A stretch of DNA of 64,000 nt from an uncultured Candidatus Peregrinibacteria bacterium. Its GTDB lineage: Bacteria; Patescibacteriota; Gracilibacteria; Peribacterales; Peribacteraceae. This document shows positions 30,797 to 39,934 of the stretch, piece by piece. The stretch spans positions 19,447-83,446 of the forward strand of contig CALMES010000106.1 of assembly GCA_937863435.1 (NCBI GenBank), in the 5' to 3' direction. Within the stretch, counting starts at the first letter, position 1. The number at the start of each line of letters is the position of its first letter. The notes beneath the pieces were generated by a model. That model saw only the letters and a program-made list of their open reading frames with translations, did not search any database and was not told the DNA's origin. The translations under genes were made by a program, and so were the position numbers.

Positions 30797-32713
30797 TTAT
30801 TTTTCATCCGCCTTATCTTTCTCATCCACGACCTCGGCATCGACGACTTTTTCATCTTTCTTGTTGCTCTTCTCGCCTGCCTTGGCGGCTTCGGCTTCTT
30901 TCTTCTGTGCTTCCTCGTAAATCAATTTTCCAATTTCTTGTGCTGCCACCCCTGTTTCTTCTGTGAGCTTCTTGATTTCTTCGGTTGTCGCATCTTCTTT
31001 CTTAAGTAAGTCGCGCAGCGCGTTCATCTTTTCGTTTACCTTCTTCTTGGTGTCATCATTGATCTTGGCATCGTGCTCGCGCATTTGCTTGTCGAGCGAG
31101 AAGATCAGGCTGTCTGCCGTATTGCGCGCTTCGATCAGCTCTTTCTTCTTTTTGTCGGCATCGGCGTTCACTTCGGCATCTTTCTTCATGCGTTCGACCT
31201 CTTCCTTTGAAAGGCCTGTCGAACCTTGGATGCTGATGTGCTGCTCTTTGCCTGTGCCTTTATCCTTGGCTTTGACATGCAGAAGTCCGTTGGTATCGAT
31301 ATCGAATGTGACTTCCACCTGCGGCATGCCCATTGGAGCAGGCAAAATACCATCCAGGACGAAGCGCCCGAGTGACTTATTGTCTACCGCCATCTCACGT
31401 TCACCTTGCACAACGTTGATTTCAACTGATGTCTGATTGTCGGCAGCAGTAGAGAAAACCTGGCTGCGTGATGTAGGGATCTTCATGTTACGCTCGATGA
31501 TTTTCGTCGAGATGCCTCCCTTGGTTTCGATACCGACCGAGAGTGGAATGACATCGACGATCGTAATATCGCGATTGATATCGCCACCGATCTGTCCGGC
31601 CTGAATGGCAGCACCGATAGCCACAACTTCGTCCGGGTTTACTCCTTTGTGTGGCTCCTTGCCAAACAGTTCTTTTACTTTGGCCTGAACGGCTGGCATG
31701 CGTGTCATACCTCCGACGAGCACTACTTCATCGATCTGGTCCTTGGTGTAACCTGCATCTTTGAGTGCGTTCAAACAAGGCTTAGCTGTGCGTTCAATCA
31801 AATCCGAAACCAGTGCTTCCAGTTTCGAACGTGCCAGTTTGACGGTCAGATGCTTTGGACCTGTGGCATCCGCTGTGATAAACGGCAGGTTGATTTCGGT
31901 TTCGTTGGCAGAGCTCAATTCAATCTTGGCTTTTTCAGCAGCTTCCTTGAGACGCTGGAGCGCAATTTTATCATTCGATAAATCAATTCCCTGATCCTTC
32001 TTGAATTCGGCGAGTAACCAGTCGACAATTGTCTGATCAAAGTCATCACCACCCAAATGTGTATCACCATTGGTCGACTGCACTTCAAAGTGTCCGTCAC
32101 CGGAAATTTCGAGCACCGTCACGTCGAACGTACCGCCACCCAAGTCGTAGACAATCACCTTCTCTTCCTTCTTCTTGTCGAGTCCGTACGCGAGTGTAGC
32201 TGCAGTCGGTTCGTTGATAATACGCACGACTTCCAGTCCCGCGATTTCGCCAGCCTCTTTTGTAGCCTGACGCTGGTTATCATCGAAATACGCCGGAACC
32301 GTGATCACCGCCTTTGTAACCGGCTGACCCAAAAAGGCTTCGGCATCTTTCTTGAGCTTCATCAGCACTTTGGCGCTTACCTCCTGCGGAAACATGTCTT
32401 TGCCGTTGGCATTGATGACTGCGCGGCCTTCCTTGCCTGCTTTCACTTCGTACGGAACCATTTTGGCGTCCTTTTCGACTTCCTCGAAACGGTGACCGAC
32501 GAAACGTTTGGCGGAGTAAATGGTATTTTTTGGATTCGTGACTGCCTGACGCTTGGCGGCGATTCCGACAAGAACATCATTGTCCTTAAAGGCGACAATG
32601 GACGGCGTGGTGTTGTTGCCTTCGGCATTGGGGATCACCTGTGGCTCCCCTCCTTCGATAACGGCCACACACGAGTTGGTTGTGCCGAGGTCGATTCCGA
32701 TTATTTTTGACAT
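30797..32713 (-). CDS. dnaK: Chaperone DnaK (Hsp70)
   Basis: 638 residues from the ATG at 32711-32713 ([15 protein letters not shown]). The ATPase domain has [61 protein letters not shown] and [10 protein letters not shown]. The substrate-binding domain has [14 protein letters not shown] and the interdomain linker region. The helical lid ends in an acidic tail ([16 protein letters not shown]). Folding of non-native proteins with DnaJ and GrpE; neither is adjacent. Control by HrcA is indicated by a CIRCE operator over its promoter. Confidence 0.97.
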   Translation of the reverse strand: MSKIIGIDLGTTNSCVAVIEGGEPQVIPNAEGNNTTPSIVAFKDNDVLVGIAAKRQAVTNPKNTIYSAKRFVGHRFEEVEKDAKMVPYEVKAGKEGRAVINANGKDMFPQEVSAKVLMKLKKDAEAFLGQPVTKAVITVPAYFDDNQRQATKEAGEIAGLEVVRIINEPTAATLAYGLDKKKEEKVIVYDLGGGTFDVTVLEISGDGHFEVQSTNGDTHLGGDDFDQTIVDWLLAEFKKDQGIDLSNDKIALQRLKEAAEKAKIELSSANETEINLPFITADATGPKHLTVKLARSKLEALVSDLIERTAKPCLNALKDAGYTKDQIDEVVLVGGMTRMPAVQAKVKELFGKEPHKGVNPDEVVAIGAAIQAGQIGGDINRDITIVDVIPLSVGIETKGGISTKIIERNMKIPTSRSQVFSTAADNQTSVEINVVQGEREMAVDNKSLGRFVLDGILPAPMGMPQVEVTFDIDTNGLLHVKAKDKGTGKEQHISIQGSTGLSKEEVERMKKDAEVNADADKKKKELIEARNTADSLIFSLDKQMREHDAKINDDTKKKVNEKMNALRDLLKKEDATTEEIKKLTEETGVAAQEIGKLIYEEAQKKEAEAAKAGEKSNKKDEKVVDAEVVDEKDKADEK

Positions 32714-32718
32714 AAAAA

Positions 32719-32756
32719 TAAAATGTAAGAATGTACAATTGACAATGTACAATGAT
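32719..32756. repeat. TGTACAATT repeat, copy 1 (dnaK leader)
   Basis: Words AATGTACAATTGACAATGTACAA form a near-palindrome (ATTGTACATT...). It lies in the dnaK 5' leader. Confidence 0.6.
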
Positions 32757-32761
32757 GTAAA

Positions 32762-32788
32762 TTAGCACTCGTGATTATAGAGTGCTAG
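32762..32788 (-). promoter_or_regulatory. CIRCE operator (HrcA binding site)
   Basis: TTAGCACTC - 9 bp - GAGTGCTAG: matches the CIRCE consensus TTAGCACTC-N9-GAGTGCTAA at 17 of 18 arm positions. It indicates heat-shock repression of dnaK by HrcA. Confidence 0.95.
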
Positions 32789-32803
32789 GTATTGATTGGT
32801 CAA
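32774..32803 (-). promoter_or_regulatory. dnaK promoter overlapping CIRCE
   Basis: On the minus strand TTGACC (32803-32798), 18-bp spacer, TATAAT (32779-32774). The -10 hexamer lies wholly inside the CIRCE spacer, so HrcA binding would block polymerase directly. Confidence 0.85.
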
Positions 32804-32822
32804 GATAAGAATTGAATTTATA

Positions 32823-32858
32823 TGAATGTACAATGTTTGTTTAACAATGTACAATTAG
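32823..32858. repeat. TGTACAATT repeat, copy 2
   Basis: GAATGTACAATGT and ACAATGTACAATTA, immediately upstream of the four-helix-bundle gene. Confidence 0.6.
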
Positions 32859-32862
32859 CCAG

Positions 32863-33225
32863 ATGAAAGAAAGGCCCAATCCAGTGCGGGAAAAATCGTA
32901 TGAGTTTGCATTAAAAATTATCCCGTTTTGTCGTGACTTAATGGAGAGAAAGAAGGAATACATTCTCTCTAGACAATTGCTCAGGTCTGGCACAAGTATT
33001 GGGGCAAATGTCGAAGAAGGAGTCAATGCCCAAAGTAAGAAAGATTTTGCCAATAAAATGAGCATTGCATTAAAAGAATCGTACGAAAGCCGATATTGGC
33101 TTTCGCTCATCCGTGATAGCAGGTTGGCGACACAAAACGAAATCGGGAATTTATTGATGAATGTTCAGGAGCTAATTGCATTACTTACTGCTATTCTAAA
33201 GTCAGCCAGGAGTTCGATCTCCTAA
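32863..33225 (+). CDS. Four-helix-bundle protein (23S rRNA intervening-sequence/S23 family)
   Basis: 120 residues, normal for TIGR02436. Signature segments: SYEFALKIIPFCRDL, YILSRQLLRSGTSIGANVEEG (blocks LSRQLLRSGTS and IGANVEEG), FANKMSIALKESYESRYWL and LIALLTAIL. It is a cytosolic helical bundle of unknown biochemical function, first seen inside 23S rRNA intervening sequences and related to the avd accessory proteins of retroelements. Here it is between dnaK and obg and flanked on both sides by the same TGTACAATT-type repeats, suggesting it was carried in as a unit. Confidence 0.85.
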   Translation: MKERPNPVREKSYEFALKIIPFCRDLMERKKEYILSRQLLRSGTSIGANVEEGVNAQSKKDFANKMSIALKESYESRYWLSLIRDSRLATQNEIGNLLMNVQELIALLTAILKSARSSIS

Positions 33226-33228
33226 AAC

Positions 33229-33256
33229 TCATTGTACATTGTCAATTGTACATTTT
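33229..33256. repeat. TGTACAATT repeat, copy 3
   Basis: CATTGTACATTGTCAATTGTACATT, given as CATTGTACATTG and TCAATTGTACATT. Inverted relative to copies 1 and 2, just before obg. Confidence 0.6.
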
Positions 33257-33268
33257 TCATTTCTTCTT

Positions 33269-34573
33269 ATGTTTATAGACGAAGCAATCATCGATGTCAC
33301 AGGCGGTCGCGGCGGCGATGGCTGTGTTGCGTGGCGACGGGAAAAATATGTGCCAAACGGTGGACCGGATGGTGGCGATGGCGGGCGCGGTGGCAACATC
33401 GTGCTCATGGCAGACCCAAACAGCGATACGCTCAGCAACTTCGCCAGTGCCAAACGATTTAAGGCTGCCAATGGCGAGAAGGGACTCGGTAAAAGTTGTA
33501 ACGGAAAAGGCGCCGAAGACACCATTCTGTCTGTTCCGCCCGGCACGATTGTCACGCGTTTCGATCCCGATACTATTGATGCACCAGGTGAACTTCTGGC
33601 CGATTTGCGTCAGAACGGTCAGACAGTCGTCGTCGCACGCGGCGGGAAAGGCGGCTTTGGAAACGCGCACTTTAAATCTTCCATTCGTCAGGCACCGGAT
33701 TTTGCCGAACTTGGGGAACCTGGCCAGACGCAGCATGTCAAACTGGAACTCAAGCTCGTTGCCGATGTCGGCATTATCGGGTTTCCGAGTGTGGGGAAAT
33801 CATCACTCATCGCCACTATATCCTCGGCTAAGCCGAAGATTGCGGCGTACGAATTCACCACACTTGTGCCAAACCTCGGCGTTGTGAAAGTGTTCGGCCG
33901 CGAATTTGTGATGTGCGATGTGCCAGGAATCATCGAAGGTGCATCCGAAGGCAAAGGCCTTGGCGACCAGTTCCTCAAGCACATAGAGCGCTGCGGTATT
34001 CTCGTGCATATACTCGATATCAACAGACCCGATATTGTGCAGGATTACAAAACCATCAGAAATGAACTCAAAGCCTACTCCCCTGCCCTCGCCAAGAAAA
34101 AAGAGATTGTCGTGCTTAATAAGATCGATCTTGTGGCCGGTGATGCCAAGCCGTTCATCGATGAGCTGAAAAAGGCCAAGATCAAGGTGTCGGCGGCCAT
34201 CTCCACGTCTACCACACAAGGCATTCAGGATCTCATGAAGCTGCTTCTTCCGCTCGTGCTCAAGGCTAAAGAACAGCGCGAACTGGAATACACCGAACAG
34301 GCATCGGGCGATACACTCCCGGTTTTGCGTCCGCATCTGGAGTCTGATCTCATGGGTGTGTATCGCATCGAGCGCAAGGACAAACGCATCATTATTAAGG
34401 GTCGTCGCCTGGAACAATTTACGAGTATGACGAACTTTGGCAGCACATCGGCGGTCAACCGATTTGTCGATGTGGTTGAGCGCACCGGACTGCTGAAAGC
34501 GATCAACAAAGTGCGTACCGACAACGAAAAAGTGTACATCGGCAAAACGAGAGTCGATGAGCAGCTCTTCTAG
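33269..34573 (+). CDS. obg: GTPase Obg/CgtA
   Basis: 434 residues from the ATG at 33269 (MFIDEAIIDVTGG). All three domains are there. The glycine-rich Obg fold has GGRGGDGCVAWRREK and GGDGGRGGNIVL. The GTPase domain has G1 GFPSVGKSSL, G2 FTTLVPNLG, G3 DVPGIIEGA and G4 NKID. The C-terminal OCT domain is at about 350-434 (IIIKGRRLEQFTSMTNFGS). Obg acts in 50S subunit assembly and growth control. It has a CT-rich leader (TTCATTTCTTCTT) without a Shine-Dalgarno. Confidence 0.96.
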   Translation: MFIDEAIIDVTGGRGGDGCVAWRREKYVPNGGPDGGDGGRGGNIVLMADPNSDTLSNFASAKRFKAANGEKGLGKSCNGKGAEDTILSVPPGTIVTRFDPDTIDAPGELLADLRQNGQTVVVARGGKGGFGNAHFKSSIRQAPDFAELGEPGQTQHVKLELKLVADVGIIGFPSVGKSSLIATISSAKPKIAAYEFTTLVPNLGVVKVFGREFVMCDVPGIIEGASEGKGLGDQFLKHIERCGILVHILDINRPDIVQDYKTIRNELKAYSPALAKKKEIVVLNKIDLVAGDAKPFIDELKKAKIKVSAAISTSTTQGIQDLMKLLLPLVLKAKEQRELEYTEQASGDTLPVLRPHLESDLMGVYRIERKDKRIIIKGRRLEQFTSMTNFGSTSAVNRFVDVVERTGLLKAINKVRTDNEKVYIGKTRVDEQLF

Positions 34574-34603
34574 TGCTATGCTTTCGGTCATCACGCTGAT
34601 CGT

Positions 34604-36034
34604 ATGCACGTCACTCCGTTTTTGACTGTCTCGCCGAGTTTTACGACATTGTCGTTCTGGTTTTTACTCGCGTGCTGCTACGCAGTGTACTTTGTGGTGC
34701 ATCGGCAGGTGATGCTGCGCAATATTTTTTTGTTGTTGATCAGTTATGGCTTTGCGATTGTGTGGGATTGGCATGTGCCGATAGTGTTGTGTATCTGTAC
34801 GGTGACGAGTTACTTCCTGGCATTGTTACTGCATCGCACTCGTTCTGTGCGGAAGAAAAAATTCACTCTCTCTGTCTCGATTACCGGTTACATCGGTGTG
34901 CTGATGTACTGCAAATACATGGGCTTCTTTCTGGAAAATCTGAATGTATTTTTGCGGTCCATAGGCTGGCCGTCGGTTGTATGGGGCATGAGTATTTTTT
35001 TGCCACTGGGACTTTCTTTCTACACGTTTTCCATCATCAGTTATCTCGCAGACGTTTATCGCGGCACACAGCAGCCGACAAAAGATTTTCTGGCCTACGC
35101 ACTCTTTCTTGCGTTCTTCGCCAAGTACATCGCCGGTCCCATCGAGCGCGCAGGGCATTTATTGCCTCAGTTTCAGAATGTGCAAAAAATCAGCATGCAA
35201 CATATTTCGACAGGTGTGATACTCATTGTGTGGGGATTGGTGCAGAAAGTTATTATCGCGGACAATGCAGCTGTGTACGCATCGTATTCACTCCTTACGC
35301 CAGGTAACATCAGTGCCAATTCACTCACGATTCTTCTGGCTTTACCGTTGCAGATTTACGCCGATTTTTCGGGCTACAGCGACATTGCCAGAGGAATTGC
35401 ATCGCTGTTTGGATTCACGCTCGTCAAGAATTTCAATCTGCCGTATCTGGCTCTATCTCCGACGGATTTCTGGCGTCGGTGGCACATTTCTCTTTCGCAG
35501 TGGTGTCGCGATTACATCTACATTCCGCTTGGGGGTAATCGATTGGGATTTCTGTTTACCCTGCGCAACCTGTTTCTCACCATGCTGGTAGTCGGGCTGT
35601 GGCATGGTGCCAGCTGGAACTTTATCGCCTGGGGTGCATATCATGGCATTCTTTCCTGCCTGTATCTCCTGGCCGAAAGATATGCATCTCCCGATGCCGG
35701 CTACGTAAAATTTTTCCGCATTCCGCTTGTTTCCGGCATGGTATGGTTCGGTTTGGTGTGCATCAGCTGGATTATTTTTCAAACGTACTCGCCTGAGCCG
35801 TTCTGGCATGTACTTTTCCTCCTGCGGCCGACTGGTGGCAAATTCTTTCTGCTTACACTGCTCTGCTGGATTCCGATCTTCAGCATTCATGCATGGGCTC
35901 AATATGCCAAAAAGCGTACACGGTCTGCTTCTGCCTCGCCGCTGCTGCGTATGACCTTTGTTCTGGCATGTTTGTACGTTCTCATTTTCCTGGCCCCGTT
36001 TCGGCAGTTTGATTTTGTCTACAAGCAATTCTGA
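34604..36034 (+). CDS. MBOAT-family O-acyltransferase (AlgI/DltB-like)
   Basis: 476 residues with about 11-12 membrane helices. Central AlgI/DltB features: YFLALLLHRTRS, GLSFYTFSIISYLADVYRG, PLQIYADFSGYSDIARGIASLFGF, NLPYLALSPTDFWRRWHISLSQW, DYIYIPLGGNR, and the catalytic His region VVGLWHGASWNFIAWGAYHG. It moves acyl groups (usually acetyl) across the membrane to a secreted glycan. The stop and the next start overlap (TGATG at 36032-36036), so it is coupled to the SGNH-like partner, as in algI/algJ-type modules. Confidence 0.92.
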   Translation: MHVTPFLTVSPSFTTLSFWFLLACCYAVYFVVHRQVMLRNIFLLLISYGFAIVWDWHVPIVLCICTVTSYFLALLLHRTRSVRKKKFTLSVSITGYIGVLMYCKYMGFFLENLNVFLRSIGWPSVVWGMSIFLPLGLSFYTFSIISYLADVYRGTQQPTKDFLAYALFLAFFAKYIAGPIERAGHLLPQFQNVQKISMQHISTGVILIVWGLVQKVIIADNAAVYASYSLLTPGNISANSLTILLALPLQIYADFSGYSDIARGIASLFGFTLVKNFNLPYLALSPTDFWRRWHISLSQWCRDYIYIPLGGNRLGFLFTLRNLFLTMLVVGLWHGASWNFIAWGAYHGILSCLYLLAERYASPDAGYVKFFRIPLVSGMVWFGLVCISWIIFQTYSPEPFWHVLFLLRPTGGKFFLLTLLCWIPIFSIHAWAQYAKKRTRSASASPLLRMTFVLACLYVLIFLAPFRQFDFVYKQF

Positions 36035-37017
36035 TGACACGCGCCTCATTTCTCTGCCGGCTGCTTTGTCTGCTTGTTGCCTGCATGATTATTGAAGGAC
36101 TGTTTGCGTTTGTGTACAGACAATTACCGTACGAGAAAGCCGAGGACCTCCGCCTGATACAGCGTACGGAAAAAATGCAAGATCCCACTGCGTACGATTT
36201 ACTGATTCTCGGTGATTCAACAGCGATGCAAGGAATGAATCCGCGTGTTATCGAACAACAAACAGGTTTCTCCGCCTACAATGTTGCGACGTATCGCAAT
36301 ATAGCTGCTTTTACCGATCCCATTTTACTCGAGCGGTATTTGCAGCATCATCCGCACCCGAAAGCGATTCTTGTCGGACGGAGTATTACGATGTGGCAAC
36401 AGCCCCAGCAACTAGATACTGTCTGGGAATATTTTTTCAATGCCAACGTGCTCGATGCAGCACTGCCATCTTTTCCGTTCGGACTGGAGGCAAAGCTCAA
36501 GATCCACCTGTCGGTCGTATCGCAGGTATTTCGCAACTGGCATTCATTCCGTCGTCGGGTAACGGGAAAACATCAGGAACAACAGGTGGTGACGGACACG
36601 ATGCGGACAATTGAATCTCATAAAGGCCAGCGGGTTTCAACAGGCTCTTCTTTGTCTGGCGTTACAAGCGATGTGCTGCGGGACGATTTTTACACATTCC
36701 CGGTGGAAAATACGATTCTTCTTTCGTACCTCTGTACGCAGGCAGTCGAGAATACTATTCCGTTGTTTATGGTTACTCCGCCGCATGCGCCGGCAGACGG
36801 CTACACCAAGGATACTGACCCTTTTCCTACGGCGTACGACGGATATATTGAGCGAGTGCTTTCTTTTACTGATGCGCGTTCTGCATATTGTCATTATCTG
36901 CGGAGCCCCGCTTTTGCCCGGCCATCAGAACTTTCGGATGGTCTGCACTTAAACCAAACGGGCTCGATTCTCTATTCGGCCTATTTGGGCAGAGCGCTGA
37001 AAGAACTGCTCCGCTAA
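36034..37017 (+). CDS. SGNH-hydrolase-like partner of the O-acyltransferase
   Basis: 327 residues. An N-terminal membrane anchor (about 5-25) leads to an extracytoplasmic domain. SGNH block I is LLILGDSTAMQGMNP (GDS with catalytic Ser), and block V is DGLHLNQTGSILYSAYL (the Asp-x-x-His pair). The layout is that of AlgJ/AlgX/DltD-like proteins that complete O-acetylation outside the membrane. It overlaps the MBOAT gene by 1 bp. The target glycan is unknown. Internal LRDDFYTFPVENTILL... is not recognised. Confidence 0.8.
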   Translation: MTRASFLCRLLCLLVACMIIEGLFAFVYRQLPYEKAEDLRLIQRTEKMQDPTAYDLLILGDSTAMQGMNPRVIEQQTGFSAYNVATYRNIAAFTDPILLERYLQHHPHPKAILVGRSITMWQQPQQLDTVWEYFFNANVLDAALPSFPFGLEAKLKIHLSVVSQVFRNWHSFRRRVTGKHQEQQVVTDTMRTIESHKGQRVSTGSSLSGVTSDVLRDDFYTFPVENTILLSYLCTQAVENTIPLFMVTPPHAPADGYTKDTDPFPTAYDGYIERVLSFTDARSAYCHYLRSPAFARPSELSDGLHLNQTGSILYSAYLGRALKELLR

Positions 37018-37109
37018 AAATCTTGCGGTGTATCTACACGGCTTGCCAGCAAGGTGGAAACGGGTTGAGAAAACTTTTTACGATGCCATACCGGTCTATA
37101 CTGTGTCTT

Positions 37110-37418
37110 ATGGATCATCCATGGTGGGTTCGTGTCGGCTTGGTACTCTTTGCCGTTCTGCTGCTGTTTTACGGCTTCTATTGGTTTTCCAATATGATCT
37201 GTCGTTCGTCCGTGCGCTACTGCACCGCTACCGTTGACTGCCCGGCGGCAAGTGCGTGCGTGGATTATGGCAGCGAATCGATTTGTGCACCCGAATATTG
37301 TGCCGATCGCAAGGACTGGTCCTCCATTCCGATGCAGGCGCATCATATTCTGCAAATTGCGCTGTTTCAGGTAGCGAGAATGACGTCGCTGTTTGCCGGT
37401 TTCTTGGTATCGCACTGA
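37110..37418 (+). CDS. Small membrane protein with a cysteine-rich external loop
   Basis: 102 residues from the ATG at 37110; upstream open frame is overlapped by the SGNH gene. One membrane helix (about 6-25) is followed by a loop with seven or so Cys (MICRSSVRYCTATVDC..ACVDYG..ICAPEYCADR) and a second weakly hydrophobic stretch at the C terminus. Cys spacing suggests disulfides outside the cell. It is not recognised. It is convergent with the TMTC-like gene with a 2-bp gap. Confidence 0.5.
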   Translation: MDHPWWVRVGLVLFAVLLLFYGFYWFSNMICRSSVRYCTATVDCPAASACVDYGSESICAPEYCADRKDWSSIPMQAHHILQIALFQVARMTSLFAGFLVSH

Positions 37419-37420
37419 TG

Positions 37421-39175
37421 CTACCGGCTTACCCACTCCAGGGTTTGCTGCCATTGTGTCGCTTCGTCCTTCCGGCCTTGTGCATGTGCCAGTTCTGTCA
37501 GGGCGCTCAGTGTTTCTGTGGAGACAGGATTCCATGTGAGAGCCTGAAGAAGCTGGGATCGGGCATCGGCAAACTGTTTGCGCCGGATGAGATGTCTGGC
37601 AAGAGACACGCGTGCAGAGACGTACGACGGATCCAGCGCAACCGCTTTGGTATAGTGAGCGATAGCATTGTCAGTTTTTTTATCGTAATCGTCCAGAAAA
37701 CCGAGGTAAAAGTACGAAGTGGCAATCGACGGCTCTTTCATGCGCGCTGCTTCAAACTGCTCGCGGGCGTCCTCTGTCTGTCCTGACGCCATGTAGACCA
37801 GGCCGGCTTCCAGATTCAATCCGGGATGATCGCTGTAGCGCAGACCCTCTTTGAGAATATCAAACGCGCCTGTCAGATCGTTTCTCTCGCGCAGAACACT
37901 TGCCAACGCCATGCGGGCGGCAACAGACTGCGGATACAGCCGGACGCTCCTGCCAAACAGCGTATCCGGAGAATCCCACACATAGGTCTGACGGAAGGAG
38001 AGAACGCTTAAAAGCGACAGGACGCAGCACGCAGCTACAGCCGCAACGTTGCGGGGCAATGCCCATGTTTTGATCACCGCGCCGATGAGAACCGTTGCCG
38101 CGAGAAAAATGCCGATGCTGGGAATGTAGGCGTAGCGGTCAACGGCAAAAAACAGCAAATCACCTTTATGAAAGTTGAAGAAGGTGGGCGAGAGAGTGAG
38201 AAAGTAGAACAGGATCCCAAAAGTGACGAGTGGTCGCTTGTGCCGTTGCCAGAATGCGGCAATCAGCAATACGATGTTGCAGAGTGTCGGCAGCAAAAAT
38301 TCGGCACGCTGCAGACTGATGGTTTCTTGAAACGGATAAATGACAGTCAGGCCAAGTGGAACAAGCAGTTTTTGAAGGTAAAACATGCTGCTTTTCTGGG
38401 CCATCACAAACGTCTCCCATAGAGTAGACGACGCCAGAATGTGTTCTTTGCCAAAGCGTGCAACGATCAACAGTCCTATCGACAGCAGCATGAAGGGCGC
38501 AAGGCTCCACCATTTCTTTTTTGATCTCTGATGGCGATCGAGCAGCAAAAGATCGATCACTAAGACAGCCGGCAGTGTTGCCGACAATACTTTGGAGAGC
38601 AATGAGCATAAGAAAAAAACAATCGATGCAATGAGTGCTGTCGATCGACCTTGTATTTTCCAGTGTCGAAACAGCAGATACGAGAGCAGAAGGAATGTTG
38701 TGCACAGCAGATCTTTGCGTCCGGCAGCCCACACCACTGCTTCGGTATGAAGCGGATGTACGGCAAACAGCAAACCGACGACAATGGCAGTTATTTTGTG
38801 ACGCGTCAGACTGAGGACAAGCAGTGTTACCAGCAGCGCGTTGGCAGAATGCAGCAAGAGATTCGTTGCGTGAAACGGCCAGGCGGCGCCGTTTGCCAGT
38901 ATCCAGTTCAGCTGGAACGAAACAAGGGTAAACGGAATGTAGAGTTCCGGATCGAATGTTGTAAAGGCCAGCCAGATTCTCCTGATGTCCCATCCGTGAA
39001 CGATCGGATTATTGACAATCAGAAAGCTGTCATCGATGGCGGCGAAGTCCTGAAACAGGGAGTGGCCGAAAACGATCAGCGGCAGAAGAACGATGCCAAC
39101 GGCACTCAACAGAAACCATTGCCGGCGCAGGAGCGAAAAGAATGAGATGCCAACAGTATGCCATACTTTCCTCAT
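37421..39175 (-). CDS. TMTC-like membrane glycosyltransferase with TPR repeats
   Basis: 584 residues. The N-terminal about 400 residues hold 9-11 membrane helices with GT-C-type features: the first external loop has AIDDSFLIVNNP, then FHATNLLLHSANALLVTLL and LLFAVHPLHTEAVVWAAGRKDLLC, which is the hallmark of bacterial TMTC-like proteins. The C-terminal about 170 residues are four or five TPRs (e.g. SYFYLGFLDDYDKKTDNAIAHYTKAVALDPSYVSARVSLARHL, in units around A-LDP). Probably a lipid-linked-sugar transferase for surface or exported proteins; activity is not shown. Confidence 0.8.
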   Translation of the reverse strand: MRKVWHTVGISFFSLLRRQWFLLSAVGIVLLPLIVFGHSLFQDFAAIDDSFLIVNNPIVHGWDIRRIWLAFTTFDPELYIPFTLVSFQLNWILANGAAWPFHATNLLLHSANALLVTLLVLSLTRHKITAIVVGLLFAVHPLHTEAVVWAAGRKDLLCTTFLLLSYLLFRHWKIQGRSTALIASIVFFLCSLLSKVLSATLPAVLVIDLLLLDRHQRSKKKWWSLAPFMLLSIGLLIVARFGKEHILASSTLWETFVMAQKSSMFYLQKLLVPLGLTVIYPFQETISLQRAEFLLPTLCNIVLLIAAFWQRHKRPLVTFGILFYFLTLSPTFFNFHKGDLLFFAVDRYAYIPSIGIFLAATVLIGAVIKTWALPRNVAAVAACCVLSLLSVLSFRQTYVWDSPDTLFGRSVRLYPQSVAARMALASVLRERNDLTGAFDILKEGLRYSDHPGLNLEAGLVYMASGQTEDAREQFEAARMKEPSIATSYFYLGFLDDYDKKTDNAIAHYTKAVALDPSYVSARVSLARHLIRRKQFADARSQLLQALTWNPVSTETLSALTELAHAQGRKDEATQWQQTLEWVSR

Positions 39176-39248
39176 TTTTCGTCAAACAGCTTGGCTTATG
39201 CGTGCGCCGGTAACAGGCGGTCTTCGTCCGGTTTCGCGCACGAAAAAA

Positions 39249-39323
39249 TGGTGGCCCAGGCCAGAATTGAACTGGCGACGCCTGCCTCTTCAGGGCAGCG
39301 CTCTACCACTGAGCTACCGGGCC
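39249..39323 (-). tRNA. tRNA-Phe (anticodon GAA)
   Basis: 75 nt. Acceptor GGCCCGG / CTGGGCC, anticodon loop CTGAAGA with GAA, T-arm GCCAGTTCAATTCTGGC, discriminator A and encoded CCA (39249-39251). Confidence 0.95.
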
Positions 39324-39439
39324 ACAATGGAGTGGGGAGACTCTAGCAGGTGCCATTTGGCTTGGCAAATGCTGCAGAAGTTGCCGCCGGTTCGCAGCGT
39401 GTTTCCGGGCATGCAGAGTGGCGCAGTGCCTGCGGCACA

Positions 39440-39835
39440 TCAGCGCACTGCGGGCGGTTGTGCTTGTCGGAAGAACCAGGATTGTTTCAGAAAGTACCCG
39501 CGCATCACGGTCAAATACAGGCCGGATACGATAAAAAGACCGGAACAGATATTGGCGATTTCCGGGGTGGAAGCATCCGCTATGATATTGATGTTCAGAA
39601 GGGTGTGGCCCGCTTCATGCAGAGCGCCTATACCGGCCAGTGTAAGAGCCAGCCTGTCATGGAGGCCCAGTTGACTGATGTGCGGCTGCAGGGTGGCATG
39701 TTGTTTTTTGCGTGCGCGCGGTGTGAAGGCCGCTAGATCCGCCTGCGTGTTTTGTGTCTGATTCATCAGCCTTTCTTTCTCCAGCATGAGTGTGACCAGT
39801 CTTTCGGCCCGTTGATGTGCGCGATGAGTCTGCAT
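39440..39835 (-). CDS. Membrane protein of unknown function
   Basis: 131 residues from the ATG at 39833-39835; a GTG at 39910 would add 25 basic residues. A hydrophilic N-terminal half (HRAHQRAERLVTLMLEKERLMNQTQN) is followed by two hydrophobic helices (LALTLAGIGALHEAGHTLLNINIIAD and IANICSGLFIVSGLYLTVM, each given within 26 residues as LALTLAGIGALHEAGHTLL and ICSGLFIVSGLYLTVM). Not recognised. It lies between tRNA-Phe and the large exported protein on the same strand. Confidence 0.45.
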   Translation of the reverse strand: MQTHRAHQRAERLVTLMLEKERLMNQTQNTQADLAAFTPRARKKQHATLQPHISQLGLHDRLALTLAGIGALHEAGHTLLNINIIADASTPEIANICSGLFIVSGLYLTVMRGYFLKQSWFFRQAQPPAVR

Positions 39836-39934
39836 GGTAAAACGCCGGCTGGCGGCCGGTGGCCTTTTGATAGCAGGAAACAAATTTTTTTTCAAGGCTC
39901 TAGATGCCACTTTGTCTTGAAAGGGTGGCTGTGC

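Noticed and set aside
37065..37102. Promoter for the small Cys-rich membrane protein (TTGAGA and TATACT)
   Set aside because: The spacer would be 26 bp, too long for a sigma70-type promoter.
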